From: an uncultured Clostridium sp.
GTDB taxonomy: Bacteria; Bacillota; Clostridia; Lachnospirales; Lachnospiraceae
Direction of reading: 5' to 3'
Length of the DNA stretch: 64,000 nucleotides
Assembly: GCA_937885015.1 (NCBI GenBank)
Contig: CALAAS010000050.1
Location: 103,236-167,235 of the forward strand
Shown here: in pieces, positions 24,810 to 33,614 of the stretch
How positions within the stretch are numbered: the first letter of the stretch is position 1
How the letters are laid out: each line of letters begins with the position of its first letter
The notes under the pieces: model-generated
What the model was told of the DNA's origin: nothing
What the model saw: the letters and a program-made list of their open reading frames with translations, nothing else
The model's database searches: none
Translations under genes and position numbers: made by a program

Positions 24810-25757
24810 GTGACAGAGAGGCGAACAGGGGCCATTATCCTGGCGGCGGGACGATCGGCTCATATGGAAGAATTAAAGCCCATGCTCCGGGTGGGGCAGA
24901 CGACAATGATTCAAAAGGAAATCGATACACTTCGGCAGGCGGGGATTACGCCGATTGTGGTGGTAACCGGCTATCAGGCAGAGACACTGGAGCGTCATAT
25001 TGCGCATCGGGGGGCGGTCTGTATTCGTAACAAGCGCTATGAGACGTCGCAGATGTATGGATCGATCTGTATGGGACTGCGTTATATTCAGAAAAAGGTG
25101 GATCGGGTGCTTTTGTTTCCATCGGATCTTCCCCTGGTGTCGGTGGAGACCATAACCAGCATGAGTGAAGCTTCCGGCAGCATTGCTGTTCCCGTTTTTG
25201 AAGGAAAAAAGGGGCATCCGGTTATGCTGAGCCGGGAGGTATTTCTGCATATTTTGTCTTACCGGGGAGTCGGCGGCCTGCGCGGGGCTATGGATGCGTG
25301 GGAAGATGGGGTAACGGAGGTTGCACTTTCGGATCCGGGAATCCTTCTGGACACCAATACCCGGAAAGATTATGAATCTTTGCTCCAGTATGAGAAGGAC
25401 AGTCGTCAGCGGGTTGGCCTTACATCCAGAACGTACGTGGCGCTGGGACGGCCGGAGGACTGTTTTGATGAAAATACGGCGGCTTTTCTGGAGGCGGTAG
25501 AACAGAGCGGTTCCATGCTGGGAGCCTGTCAGTTGATGGGCATATCTTACAGTAAGGGCTGGAAGATGGTAAAGCAGGCGGAGGATCAGCTGGCCATTGT
25601 GTTTCTGTCGCGTCAGCCTGGCGGCAGTAAGGGAGGATTTTCGACCCTGACAGAGGAGGGGCGAGAGTTTCTGGAGCGATATCGCCGCCTGGAAGCGGCA
25701 ATCAGAGAGGCGGCCAGCTGCGCATTTGGGGAGATTTTTCCGGAATGGCGGGACTGA
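24810..25757 (+). CDS. MobA/MocA-like NTP transferase fused to a ModE-like winged-helix domain
   Basis: GTG start after GGGAGGAG. Of 315 residues, the first 195 are a nucleotidyltransferase (IILAAGRSAHMEELKPMLRVG, in which the usual Ser-Arg-Met-Gly loop is changed to SAHMEE, then LLFPSDLPLV). The last 110 carry a ModE-type N-terminal domain: DENTAAFLEAVEQSGSMLGA and the helix-turn-helix ACQLMGISYSKGWKMVKQAE, ending in GGSKGGFSTLTEEGREFLERY, the family wing. ModE controls molybdate uptake. A cofactor-synthesis enzyme joined to the DNA-binding head suggests a sensor that links cofactor status to modABC; that is inference. The altered transferase loop raises the option that this domain senses rather than catalyses. 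Confidence 0.82.
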   Translation: MTERRTGAIILAAGRSAHMEELKPMLRVGQTTMIQKEIDTLRQAGITPIVVVTGYQAETLERHIAHRGAVCIRNKRYETSQMYGSICMGLRYIQKKVDRVLLFPSDLPLVSVETITSMSEASGSIAVPVFEGKKGHPVMLSREVFLHILSYRGVGGLRGAMDAWEDGVTEVALSDPGILLDTNTRKDYESLLQYEKDSRQRVGLTSRTYVALGRPEDCFDENTAAFLEAVEQSGSMLGACQLMGISYSKGWKMVKQAEDQLAIVFLSRQPGGSKGGFSTLTEEGREFLERYRRLEAAIREAASCAFGEIFPEWRD

Positions 25758-25794
25758 GAGATAGCATATTGATGTAAAAAGGAAGGGGAGTACC

Positions 25795-26562
25795 ATGAAA
25801 CTGGGCTTTATAGGAACTGGGATTATTACGACGGCGGTGGTAACCGGTTTTTGCGAGAGCGGCATAGAGGATTTGCATATCGTAGTATCGCCGCGCAACA
25901 AGGAGCGGGCACAGGCGCTGCATGAAGCGTATCCGAAGGTTGTTTCCGTGGCAGAGGACAATCAGGAAGTGGTAGACAGGTCGGATTGGGTATTTGCTGC
26001 ATTGCTTCCGGCTGCTGCAGAGGATGTGATTCGGCCGCTCAAGTTTGCGCCGGAGAAACATTTTATCAATTTGGTGGCGACACTGAGCCTGAAACGTGCA
26101 GAAGAGCTGATCGGACCGCGGAAGATTATTGCGGATGTGGTTCCGTTGACCTTTGCGGCAAACCGGATTGGGCCGGTTGTCATTTATCCGCCGATTCCGG
26201 AAGTGGAGGAGCTGATGAGCCACGTAGGCGTTCCGGTGGTAGTGGATACGCCGAAGCAGATCGCGATCCTGCGCTCCACCACCGGCCTGATGAGCGCGTA
26301 CTACATGCTTTTGGCGGTTCTGGTTGACTGGTGTACGAAGAACGGTCTGGATGAGAAGACGGCCAGAAAGTATGTAACCTCCTTTACTGAGGCTATGTCC
26401 GGGAAAGCAGCGACATGGCCGGGACCATTGGAGGAGTTGGCCAGAGAGATGACGCCGGGCGGGTTAAACTGGATGGCGCTGACGCATTTGGAGGGCAAGG
26501 ATGCCTACACGCCGTGGACAGAAATTCTTGACCCGATCCTGAAAAAAGTAATAAAAGAATAG
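25795..26562 (+). CDS. ProC/F420-dependent NADP oxidoreductase-like protein
   Basis: 255 residues with a Rossmann start (MKLGFIGTGIITTAVVTGF) and the P5C-reductase-like body (VVSPRNKERAQAL, VFAALLPAAAEDVI, INLVATLSLKRAEELIG). The C-terminal all-helical domain is retained but the usual P5CR ending (PGGTT motif) is seen only as TPGGLN. Proline biosynthesis is one possibility; an imine reductase partner of the amine-catabolism block is another. It starts 37 bases after the ModE fusion gene with an AAGGAAGGGGAG ribosome site. Confidence 0.75.
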   Translation: MKLGFIGTGIITTAVVTGFCESGIEDLHIVVSPRNKERAQALHEAYPKVVSVAEDNQEVVDRSDWVFAALLPAAAEDVIRPLKFAPEKHFINLVATLSLKRAEELIGPRKIIADVVPLTFAANRIGPVVIYPPIPEVEELMSHVGVPVVVDTPKQIAILRSTTGLMSAYYMLLAVLVDWCTKNGLDEKTARKYVTSFTEAMSGKAATWPGPLEELAREMTPGGLNWMALTHLEGKDAYTPWTEILDPILKKVIKE

Positions 26563-26619
26563 GCGGCGCTGCCGTCCGGATACGGAAGAAATACGTTTCA
26601 GGGCGGAACAGGCCAACGA

Positions 26620-26678
26620 GGTGCTCCTGGTGCGAAATAGAGGAAAATTCTGTCTGCACCGGGGGCGTCTTCTTTTTT
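26620..26678 (+). terminator. Terminator after the ProC-like gene
   Basis: GGTGCTCCTGGTGC (26620-26633) pairs with GCACCGGGGGCGTC (26656-26669) through several G-U wobbles; a T-rich tract follows to 26678. Confidence 0.7.
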
Positions 26679-26742
26679 GAGAGTTTTTTGCGGAACGGGG
26701 CGGAAACCAGGCAGAGAGACAGAAGAAGGAGGAAAACGGAAC

Positions 26743-26922
26743 ATGAACAGAGGAAAACGAAAGGAATGCCGGAATGCGCCGGAACGAAGCCGAAAGATGG
26801 CGGCCTCGGGATTTCTGGTCGCCGGAGCGGCGTTTATGCTTCTTGGAGTACAGCGGGGCGAGGTGGGAGCCGTTTTGACAAAGGCGATACGAATTTGTAT
26901 GGAGTGTATTGGAATTGGATAA
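26743..26922 (+). CDS. CD1871A-like small CxxC membrane peptide
   Basis: ATG 26743 follows AAGGAGG. The 59-residue peptide has a basic N-terminus, one membrane helix (MAASGFLVAGAAFMLLGV), the conserved RGEVG turn and a C-terminal ICMECIGIG. This is the short family I know as CD1871A, found immediately before NapH-like polyferredoxins in Clostridia. The CxxC may accept electrons or a metal. The next gene overlaps its 3' end by about 14 bases. Confidence 0.75.
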   Translation: MNRGKRKECRNAPERSRKMAASGFLVAGAAFMLLGVQRGEVGAVLTKAIRICMECIGIG

Positions 26923-27805
26923 GAATAAAAAGAGAAACGGAAATGAAACGAGAAATAGAAACAGGATGCGCCTGGCTGTACAGGCGTTGTGGACGGCGCT
27001 GACCAATGGGTATGCTTATGGATTTGTCAGCGGGAAAATTTATACGGGGCGAACCAAAGCGTTTTGCGTCCCGGGACTTAACTGCTATTCCTGTCCGGGA
27101 GCTCTGGGGTCCTGCCCCATCGGCGCGCTGCAGGCAGTCATTTCAGGCAGAGGTTTTTCCTTTTCCTGCTATGTATTTGGGATTCTGATGGTGTTTGGGT
27201 CGGTGTTTGGCCGTTTTATTTGCGGCTGGCTGTGCCCCTTTGGGATGGTGCAGGATCTTTTGTACCGAATTCCCATGGGAAAGAAAATCCGGGCATTACC
27301 GGGGGACAGATGGCTGCGGTATGTGAAGTACATGATACTGGCTGTATTTGTACTCCTTCTTCCGGCGGCGGTTACCAATGTGGCAGGGATGGGAAAACCC
27401 TGGTTCTGCCAGTATATTTGTCCCAGTGGAACACTTCTGGGCGGCGTGCCGCTTCTTTTGGTTAATGAGCCGCTGCGGGCGGCGGCTGGCTGGCTGTTTT
27501 CCTGGAAAATGGCGTTGCTTTTGCTGATCCTGTATGGGTCTGTCCGCATGGCGCGTCCATTCTGTCGCTACCTTTGTCCGTTGGGGGCGTTTTATGGCTT
27601 TTTTAATCCGGTAACATTTTACAGGCTGAGGGTGGATGAAGAGGCCTGCGTCAGCTGCGGCGCCTGCCAGAAGGCATGTCCCATGGATATCCGAGTCTGG
27701 GAGAAGCCGGACAGCGCAGAGTGCATCCGGTGTGGGGCCTGCCGTGCCAGCTGTCCCACAAAGGCAATTCAGATGGGATTTTCGTGTCGTGGGAAAGGAA
27801 TGTAA
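26909..27805 (+). CDS. NapH-like 4Fe-4S membrane protein (polyferredoxin)
   Basis: 298 residues if TTG 26909 is used; TTG 26915 and ATG 26966 are alternatives, since no start has a strong ribosome site. Four or five membrane helices alternate with Cys motifs: CPGLNCYSCPGALGSCPIGA, the repeated CGWLCPFG, CPSG and CRYLCPLGAFYG (NapH/RnfC-type), then two C-terminal ferredoxin motifs (CVSCGACQKACP, CIRCGACRASCP). The family passes electrons from the membrane to periplasmic redox partners; here the CxxC peptide upstream is a candidate partner. Confidence 0.83.
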   Translation: MELDKNKKRNGNETRNRNRMRLAVQALWTALTNGYAYGFVSGKIYTGRTKAFCVPGLNCYSCPGALGSCPIGALQAVISGRGFSFSCYVFGILMVFGSVFGRFICGWLCPFGMVQDLLYRIPMGKKIRALPGDRWLRYVKYMILAVFVLLLPAAVTNVAGMGKPWFCQYICPSGTLLGGVPLLLVNEPLRAAAGWLFSWKMALLLLILYGSVRMARPFCRYLCPLGAFYGFFNPVTFYRLRVDEEACVSCGACQKACPMDIRVWEKPDSAECIRCGACRASCPTKAIQMGFSCRGKGM

Positions 27806-27839
27806 TGATGATGGAAAACAGCCGGAAGGAGGAGGAACT

Positions 27840-29255
27840 GTGGAAAGGCAGAATCAAATGCTGGATGGACAGCCGGGGGCGGTGCTGATCCGGTTTGCAC
27901 TGCCGATGATTCTGGGAAACCTGTTTCAGCAGTGCTACAACATTGTGGATTCAGCGGTGGTGGGCCGTTTTGTGGGTGAGCAGGCGCTGGCGGCGGTTGG
28001 GGCATCCTATGCCATTACCAATGTGTTTATTGCGGTGGCCATCGGCGGTGGTGTGGGTTGTGCGGTTTTGATTTCTCAGTTCCTGGGGGCGGGGCGTTTG
28101 AAAAGAATGAAAACAGCAGTCTCTACGACGTTGATTCAGTTTCTGGCGGTTAGTCTGGTGTTTGGACTTTTGGGTACAGCCGGAAGCAGTGGGATTCTCC
28201 ATGCACTGCGGGTTCCTGCGGATGTATTGCCGGAGGCAGCTGCCTATCTGCGGATTTATTTTATCGGCCTTCCGTTTTTGTTTATGTACAACGTGCAGGC
28301 AGCGGTATTTAATGCGTTGGGGGATTCCAGAACACCATTTGGCCTTTTGATTTTTTCTTCTCTCTTAAATATCGTGCTGGATCTCTATCTGGTAATTCGG
28401 GCCGGCCTGGGAGTGCCTGGGGTGGCGTACGCGACATTGGCGGCTCAGGGTATTTCGGCCATCGCTTCTTTTGGACTGCTGGTGAGGAGGCTTAGAGGCG
28501 ATGGAGAGGAAAGTGGGACCGCTACAGGCGGTGCAGCCGGAAAAACAGTTACAGAGGAGGAAATATTCCGTTTTTATGACGGGCAGATACTGGTTTCCAT
28601 GATCCGGGTGGAGATTCCTTCCATTCTTCAGCAGTCCATTGTACACATGGGAATGCTTCTGGTGCAATCGGTTATCAATACCTTCGGTTCTGCGGTGCTG
28701 GCCGGCTATTCTGCCGGGATGCGTATTGAATCTCTGTCGATTGTGCCGATGCAGGCCATGGGAAATGCCATGTCCACCTTTACAGCGCAGAATATGGGAG
28801 CCGGAAACCCGGAGCGTGTAAAGGCTGGTTACAAAGCCTGTGTGGCCTGGGTTTTTGTTTTTGCCGTGTGTATTTTCGGATTTTTACGGAGCTTTGGGGG
28901 GACATGTCTTTCCTTATTTCTGGATGCAGATGCAAGCCGGGAGGCAGCAGCGACAGCCTTTTCTTATGTGAATTTTATTTCATTTTTCTTTGTCCTGATC
29001 GGGCTGAAAATGGTATCTGATGGAGCTCTGCGAGGTGCAGGTGATGTGACAGTGTTTACCATTGCCAATCTGGCAAACTTAAGCGTCCGGGTGTTTGTGG
29101 CAAATTATTTCGCTCCCAGATTGGGGGCGGAATTTGTCTGGTATGCGATTCCAATTGGATGGCTGGTCAATTTTATTATTTCATTTATGTGGTATCGGAC
29201 GGGACACTGGGAACAGATTCGCCTGACAGGTTCCAAAATTGAAAAAAATAGTTGA
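27840..29255 (+). CDS. MATE-family efflux transporter
   Basis: GTG 27840 lies just after AAGGAGGAGG; the open frame extends upstream only as antisense-like overlap with the previous gene. 471 residues, twelve predicted helices in two halves. NLFQQCYNIVDSAVVGRFVG and GVGCAVLISQFLGAG are typical of the DinF/NorM branch, repeated loosely in the second half (TFTAQNMGAGNPERVKAG). Exports organic cations or drugs with Na+ or H+. Its 3' end contains the his operon promoter. Confidence 0.88.
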   Translation: MERQNQMLDGQPGAVLIRFALPMILGNLFQQCYNIVDSAVVGRFVGEQALAAVGASYAITNVFIAVAIGGGVGCAVLISQFLGAGRLKRMKTAVSTTLIQFLAVSLVFGLLGTAGSSGILHALRVPADVLPEAAAYLRIYFIGLPFLFMYNVQAAVFNALGDSRTPFGLLIFSSLLNIVLDLYLVIRAGLGVPGVAYATLAAQGISAIASFGLLVRRLRGDGEESGTATGGAAGKTVTEEEIFRFYDGQILVSMIRVEIPSILQQSIVHMGMLLVQSVINTFGSAVLAGYSAGMRIESLSIVPMQAMGNAMSTFTAQNMGAGNPERVKAGYKACVAWVFVFAVCIFGFLRSFGGTCLSLFLDADASREAAATAFSYVNFISFFFVLIGLKMVSDGALRGAGDVTVFTIANLANLSVRVFVANYFAPRLGAEFVWYAIPIGWLVNFIISFMWYRTGHWEQIRLTGSKIEKNS

Positions 29256-29280
29256 AATTTTGGAAAAGGAGTGGTAATAT
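29252..29280 (+). promoter_or_regulatory. his operon promoter
   Basis: TTGAAA-N17-TAATAT, starting inside the MATE stop codon region and about 95 bases upstream of hisZ. The leader has small hairpins (for example around AACGCTTTAGCGT) but no T-box or His-codon leader peptide was recognised. Confidence 0.75.
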
Positions 29281-29373
29281 AAGGAAAACGCTTTAGCGTG
29301 CTACCATAATAATGTGATAGCGAAAGGAAGTAATAGGGCGTGAGCCGGGAAACGGTAAAAAGGAGCGGACAGG

Positions 29374-30537
29374 ATGATTTCAGAGATTCAGGGACTTAAA
29401 AGAGCGGAAGCGGCTACTCTTCGCTTAAGAAGTTTGTATGAGAGTTACGGATACCGGAAATACAGGATGGGTCGATTTGAGGAATACAGCCTATATGCAG
29501 CCAATAAGAGTTTTCTGTTAAGTGAGAATGTTTTAACATTTACGGATCTGGATGGCCGCCTGATGGCCCTGAAACCAGATGTGACACTGGGGATTGCCAA
29601 AAATACCAAGGCAGATCGGGAAAGCTGCGAGAAAGTTTATTATATAGAGAGTGTATACCGGGAAAGTAAAGAGAGCCATACCTATAAAGAAATCAGTCAG
29701 ATGGGACTGGAGTGTATGGGGGGTGTGGATGACTGTGTGATTGCGGAAGTGCTGGCACTGGCGGCCAGAACACTGGCAGATTTTGAGACAGATTATATTT
29801 TGAAGATTTCCAATATGGATTTTGTCGTGGGTATTCTGGAAGAGCTTCCGGAGGATGGGGCCTGCCGGGAACAGGTTCTGGCTTTGCTTCGCAGGAAGAA
29901 TCGTGGTGGTTTGGAGCGGTACGGACGGTCGGCGGGATTTTCGGAGGAAACGCTGCAGAAGCTTTTAAGGGTGTCCACCCTGTACGGAGATTTTAAAAAC
30001 GTTCTTTCCGAGGCGCTGGACCTGGCAGATACACCGTCCCTGAAGGGAGCTCTGGAGCGTCTTTCCGGACTTTGTGGTGTGCTGGAAATCATGGGAGTTT
30101 CCGACAGAGTCCGGCTGGATTTTTCCATGATCAATGACACCCAGTATTATAATGGTATTATTTTTCAGGGTTTCCTGGATGGCCTGGCCCGTCCGGTCCT
30201 GTCTGGCGGCCAGTATGACGGCATGATGGCGAAGCTGGGAAAGGCTGCTGATGCCATTGGATTTGCCCTTTATCTGAAAGAACTGGAAAGGCTGCCGGAG
30301 CGAGAGCAGCGTTATGATGTGGATGCACTGGTGCTTTATGAGATGGACGCAGATCTTCTGAAACTCTGTCAGGCAGTGGAGAGTCTGCGCAGGCAGGGAC
30401 TGCGGGTAAGGATGGAAAAAACGATTCCTGCAGATCTGCGTTACTGTTATCTGTATCGGTTTGACGGGCGGCTTTCTCTGGAGGAGGATCTGGAAGCTGC
30501 CAGGTGCAGGGAAAAGAAGGAGGGCGGACTATGCTGA
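29374..30537 (+). CDS. hisZ: ATP phosphoribosyltransferase regulatory subunit HisZ
   Basis: 387 residues with a class II HisRS-like fold: LKPDVTLGIAK (motif 2 region), YRESKESHTYKEISQMGLECMGG, and YNGIIFQGFLDGLARPVLSGGQYDGMM. It lacks a tRNA-binding domain, so it is HisZ and not HisS. HisZ is required for activity and histidine feedback of the short HisG encoded next, which overlaps its last seven bases. Confidence 0.92.
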   Translation: MISEIQGLKRAEAATLRLRSLYESYGYRKYRMGRFEEYSLYAANKSFLLSENVLTFTDLDGRLMALKPDVTLGIAKNTKADRESCEKVYYIESVYRESKESHTYKEISQMGLECMGGVDDCVIAEVLALAARTLADFETDYILKISNMDFVVGILEELPEDGACREQVLALLRRKNRGGLERYGRSAGFSEETLQKLLRVSTLYGDFKNVLSEALDLADTPSLKGALERLSGLCGVLEIMGVSDRVRLDFSMINDTQYYNGIIFQGFLDGLARPVLSGGQYDGMMAKLGKAADAIGFALYLKELERLPEREQRYDVDALVLYEMDADLLKLCQAVESLRRQGLRVRMEKTIPADLRYCYLYRFDGRLSLEEDLEAARCREKKEGGLC

Positions 30538-31202
30538 ACATAGCGCTTCCAAAAGGAAGGCTGGGGGATCAGGTGTATGAGCTTCTGGCTTCCGTGGGAT
30601 ATGACTGCAGGAGTATTTACGATGAAAACCGGAAGCTGGTCTTTGAAAATCCGGAAACCGGTGTCCGCTATCTGCTGGTAAAGCCCAGTGATGTGGCGAT
30701 TTATGTGGAGCACCATGCGGCAGATGTGGGGATTGTGGGAAAGGATATTCTCATGGAGAGCAGTCCGGATGTGTATGAGCTTTTGGATCTGGGACTGGGA
30801 CGCTGCAGGATGTGCGTGGCAGCCAGAGAGGATTACGTGGAAGATCGGGATCGGCCGATACGGGTTGCTACAAAGTTCACAAATATTGCTAAAGCACATT
30901 ATGCTGGCCTCAGCCGGGATATTGATATTATTAAGCTGAATGGCAGTATTGAACTGGCGCCGATTCTGGGACTTTCCGATGTGATCGTGGATATCGTGGA
31001 GTCCGGCAGCACCATCCGGGAAAACCATTTGAAGATCCTGGAGGAATTCCTTCCTATCAGCGCGCGGTTTATTGCCAATAAAAGCAGCTTTGAATTTAAA
31101 AATAAAGAGATATGCGCCATGGCAGGGAAACTGGAAGAAGCCGTAAGGGAGCGGGAAGAGCAGCGGAAGGAGAAGACGTCGGAAAAGGGGGAAGGAGAAT
31201 GA
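30531..31202 (+). CDS. hisG: ATP phosphoribosyltransferase catalytic subunit HisG (short form)
   Basis: 223 residues from ATG 30531. LNIALPKGRLGDQVYELL is the family start, and IVDIVESGSTIRENHLKIL is the PRPP-binding loop. The C-terminal regulatory ACT-like domain of long HisG is absent, which fits the presence of HisZ. First committed step of histidine synthesis. Coupled to hisC by an ATGA overlap. Confidence 0.93.
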   Translation: MLNIALPKGRLGDQVYELLASVGYDCRSIYDENRKLVFENPETGVRYLLVKPSDVAIYVEHHAADVGIVGKDILMESSPDVYELLDLGLGRCRMCVAAREDYVEDRDRPIRVATKFTNIAKAHYAGLSRDIDIIKLNGSIELAPILGLSDVIVDIVESGSTIRENHLKILEEFLPISARFIANKSSFEFKNKEICAMAGKLEEAVREREEQRKEKTSEKGEGE

Positions 31203-32320
31203 GCCGTTTTTTAAGCCGGGAGGCAGAGAGGGTATCGCCTTACACACCGGGAGAGCAGCCTCAGGGACGAAAATTCATCAAGTTGAACACCAATGAATGT
31301 CCATATCCGCCCAGTCCGGGGGTGGCTAAGGCAATTCTGGCCGGAAGTCCTGGAACTTTCGAAAGCGGACGGCAGGAAATGCCGCCGGAGCTGGCGGCAC
31401 TCCGCCTTTACTCTGACCCGGAGGAACGGGAGCTGACCCGGGCCATAGCAGAGTTTTACGGTGTGGAGCCGGAACAGGTTATGGCGGGAAATGGTTCCGA
31501 TGAGGTTTTGGGATTTGCTTTTCGGGCTTTTTGCGGAGCAGAGACACCGCTTCAGTTTGCGGATTTGACGTATGGGTTTTATCCGGCCCTCTGCGGCCTT
31601 TTTGGAATTCCCACAAAGATTATTCCCCTGGCAGAGGATTTTACCCTTCAGATTGAGCCTTATATAAACTGTGGAAATAATATTGTGATTGCCAACCCCA
31701 ATGCCCCGACGGGCATCTGCCTTCCGCTGTCGGCCATCGAGAGGGTGGTGTCCTCCAACCCGAACCGGGTTGTGATGGTGGATGAGGCTTACGTGGATTT
31801 TGGCGGGGAAAGCGCAGTGCCTCTGATTCAGAAATATGAAAATTTGTTGGTGATCCAGACCTTTTCCAAGTCCCGCAGCCTGGCGGGAGGCCGGGTGGGT
31901 TTTGCCATTGGAAGCCGGGAGCTGATTGCAGATCTGAATCGGATCAAATATAGCTTTAACCCCTATAATGTAAACCGTCTTTCCATTCTGGCTGCGGCAG
32001 CGGCCATGAGAGACCGGGCGTATCTGGAGGAGAGTACCGGCCGCATCTGCCGCACCCGGGAAAAGACGGCGACAGCTCTCCGGAATATGGGCTTTCAGGT
32101 GTTGGAATCGAGAGCAAACTTTCTGTTTGCCAGAAGTGATGTTCTGGGCGGCCGGGAGTATTTTGACGGCCTTAGAGAGGCTGGAATCCTGGTTCGCCGC
32201 TGGGACAGCGAGCGGATTCGGGATTATGTAAGAATTTCCATTGGATCGGAAGAAGATATGGAGATTTTTGTGGAGACAACGAGAATGCTGGTGGAGAAAA
32301 AGAGAGGAAAAAAAGGATGA
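31199..32320 (+). CDS. hisC: Histidinol-phosphate aminotransferase HisC
   Basis: 373 residues from ATG 31199 with AAGGGGGAAGGAG upstream; the frame extension to 31112 lies inside hisG. Fold type I PLP enzyme: KLNTNECPYPPSP, AGNGSDEVLGF, NPNAPTG, VDEAYVDF and TFSKSRSLAGGRVGF, where the Lys binds PLP. Converts imidazole-acetol phosphate to histidinol phosphate. Ends in an ATGA overlap with hisB. Confidence 0.93.
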   Translation: MSRFLSREAERVSPYTPGEQPQGRKFIKLNTNECPYPPSPGVAKAILAGSPGTFESGRQEMPPELAALRLYSDPEERELTRAIAEFYGVEPEQVMAGNGSDEVLGFAFRAFCGAETPLQFADLTYGFYPALCGLFGIPTKIIPLAEDFTLQIEPYINCGNNIVIANPNAPTGICLPLSAIERVVSSNPNRVVMVDEAYVDFGGESAVPLIQKYENLLVIQTFSKSRSLAGGRVGFAIGSRELIADLNRIKYSFNPYNVNRLSILAAAAAMRDRAYLEESTGRICRTREKTATALRNMGFQVLESRANFLFARSDVLGGREYFDGLREAGILVRRWDSERIRDYVRISIGSEEDMEIFVETTRMLVEKKRGKKG

Positions 32321-32907
32321 AGCGGGAGGTTTCTCTGGAACGAAAGACGGCGGAGACGGCAATCTGCCTGACGCTTAACCTGGACGGAAGCGGTGTCTAC
32401 GATGTGGAGACGGGGTGCGGTTTTTTGAACCACATGCTGGAGCTGTTTACAAGGCACAGCCGTTTTGATTTGACGCTGCGCTGTACGGGTGATACCCAGG
32501 TGGATTACCATCATACTGCAGAAGACGTGGGGATTGCGTTGGGAGAGGCGCTTTTGCGGGCCCTGGGCGACAAGAGGGGAATCCGGCGCTACGGAAGCTT
32601 TCTGCTTCCCATGGACGAGGCTCTGGTAATGACAGCGCTGGATCTGAGCGGGAGATCCTTTCTGGTTATGGATGCAGAAATACCGGCTCAGAAGGTGGGG
32701 GATTTTGATACAGAGCTTGTAAAAGAGTTCATGACGGCATTTTCCTCAAATGGCAGGCTGACATTACATATAAAAGAGTTCCATGGAGAAAACAGTCATC
32801 ATATCATAGAGGCCATGTTTAAGGGCCTGGGGCGGGCTCTTAAGGAGGCTGTGTCCATAGACGAGGAGTGGCGGGACGAGATTCCGTCTACCAAGGGGAT
32901 GCTGTAA
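32317..32907 (+). CDS. hisB: Imidazoleglycerol-phosphate dehydratase HisB
   Basis: 196 residues, monofunctional (no phosphatase domain). Mn-binding motifs are visible: GCGFLNHMLELFTRHS, DYHHTAEDVGIALGEAL, and EFHGENSHHIIEAMFKGL. Catalyses the sixth step of the pathway. Confidence 0.94.
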   Translation: MKREVSLERKTAETAICLTLNLDGSGVYDVETGCGFLNHMLELFTRHSRFDLTLRCTGDTQVDYHHTAEDVGIALGEALLRALGDKRGIRRYGSFLLPMDEALVMTALDLSGRSFLVMDAEIPAQKVGDFDTELVKEFMTAFSSNGRLTLHIKEFHGENSHHIIEAMFKGLGRALKEAVSIDEEWRDEIPSTKGML

Positions 32908-32956
32908 ATAAGAGAAGCTTGAAGAACCGCGGAGAGAAAAGCGGAGGAGACTGACG

Positions 32957-33574
32957 ATGATAACGATTATTGATTATGGGGTGGGGAATCTTTTTTCCCT
33001 CAGCAGTTCCCTGAATTACCTGGGACTGGAAAACCGGATCAGCCGGGATCCGGAGGATTTGAAACGGGCAGACCGCATTATTCTTCCTGGTGTTGGAGCC
33101 TACGGAGACGCCATCGGGAAGCTGCGGGCGTCGGGACTGGATCAGCCGCTGATCGAAGAGGCTGGAAAGGGAAAGCCGGTCATGGGGATCTGTCTGGGAA
33201 TGCAGCTTTTGTTTGAGAAAAGCTATGAGTATGGCGAATACGAGGGGCTGGGGCTGATTCCGGGCATTATGGCTCCTCTGAAGGATGAAATCCGCCCGGA
33301 ACTTAAGGTTCCCCATATGGGTTGGAACAGCCTGAACCTGACGGAAAAGGGGAAACGCCATCCTCTGATGAAATACACCAGAGAGGGAGATTATGTGTAT
33401 TTTGTCCACAGCTATTATGGAAAAAACTGTGACGAAAGCCTTCTGGCTGTGTCGGAGTATGATATCCCGGTTACGGCGGCAGCGGCCAGCGGGAATGTCA
33501 TGGGAACTCAGTTCCACCCAGAGAAGAGCGGGGAAACCGGCCTTCGGATTCTGAAGGCGTTTTCAGAGATTTAA
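32957..33574 (+). CDS. hisH: Imidazole glycerol phosphate synthase subunit HisH
   Basis: 205 residues. Class I glutamine amidotransferase: ILPGVGAYGD, nucleophile elbow GICLGMQLLFE, and the His/Glu pair in GTQFHPEKSG. It feeds ammonia to HisF (encoded 0.8 kb downstream). Start ATG after GCGGAGGAG. Confidence 0.94.
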   Translation: MITIIDYGVGNLFSLSSSLNYLGLENRISRDPEDLKRADRIILPGVGAYGDAIGKLRASGLDQPLIEEAGKGKPVMGICLGMQLLFEKSYEYGEYEGLGLIPGIMAPLKDEIRPELKVPHMGWNSLNLTEKGKRHPLMKYTREGDYVYFVHSYYGKNCDESLLAVSEYDIPVTAAAASGNVMGTQFHPEKSGETGLRILKAFSEI

Positions 33575-33614
33575 GAGGCCTGCGGCAGGGCGCTGAGGCA
33601 GTGAGGAGAGAAAA

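Noticed and set aside
29281..29373. T-box or His leader peptide before hisZ
   Set aside because: Only 93 bases long, with no run of His codons and no T-box sequence; only small hairpins were seen.
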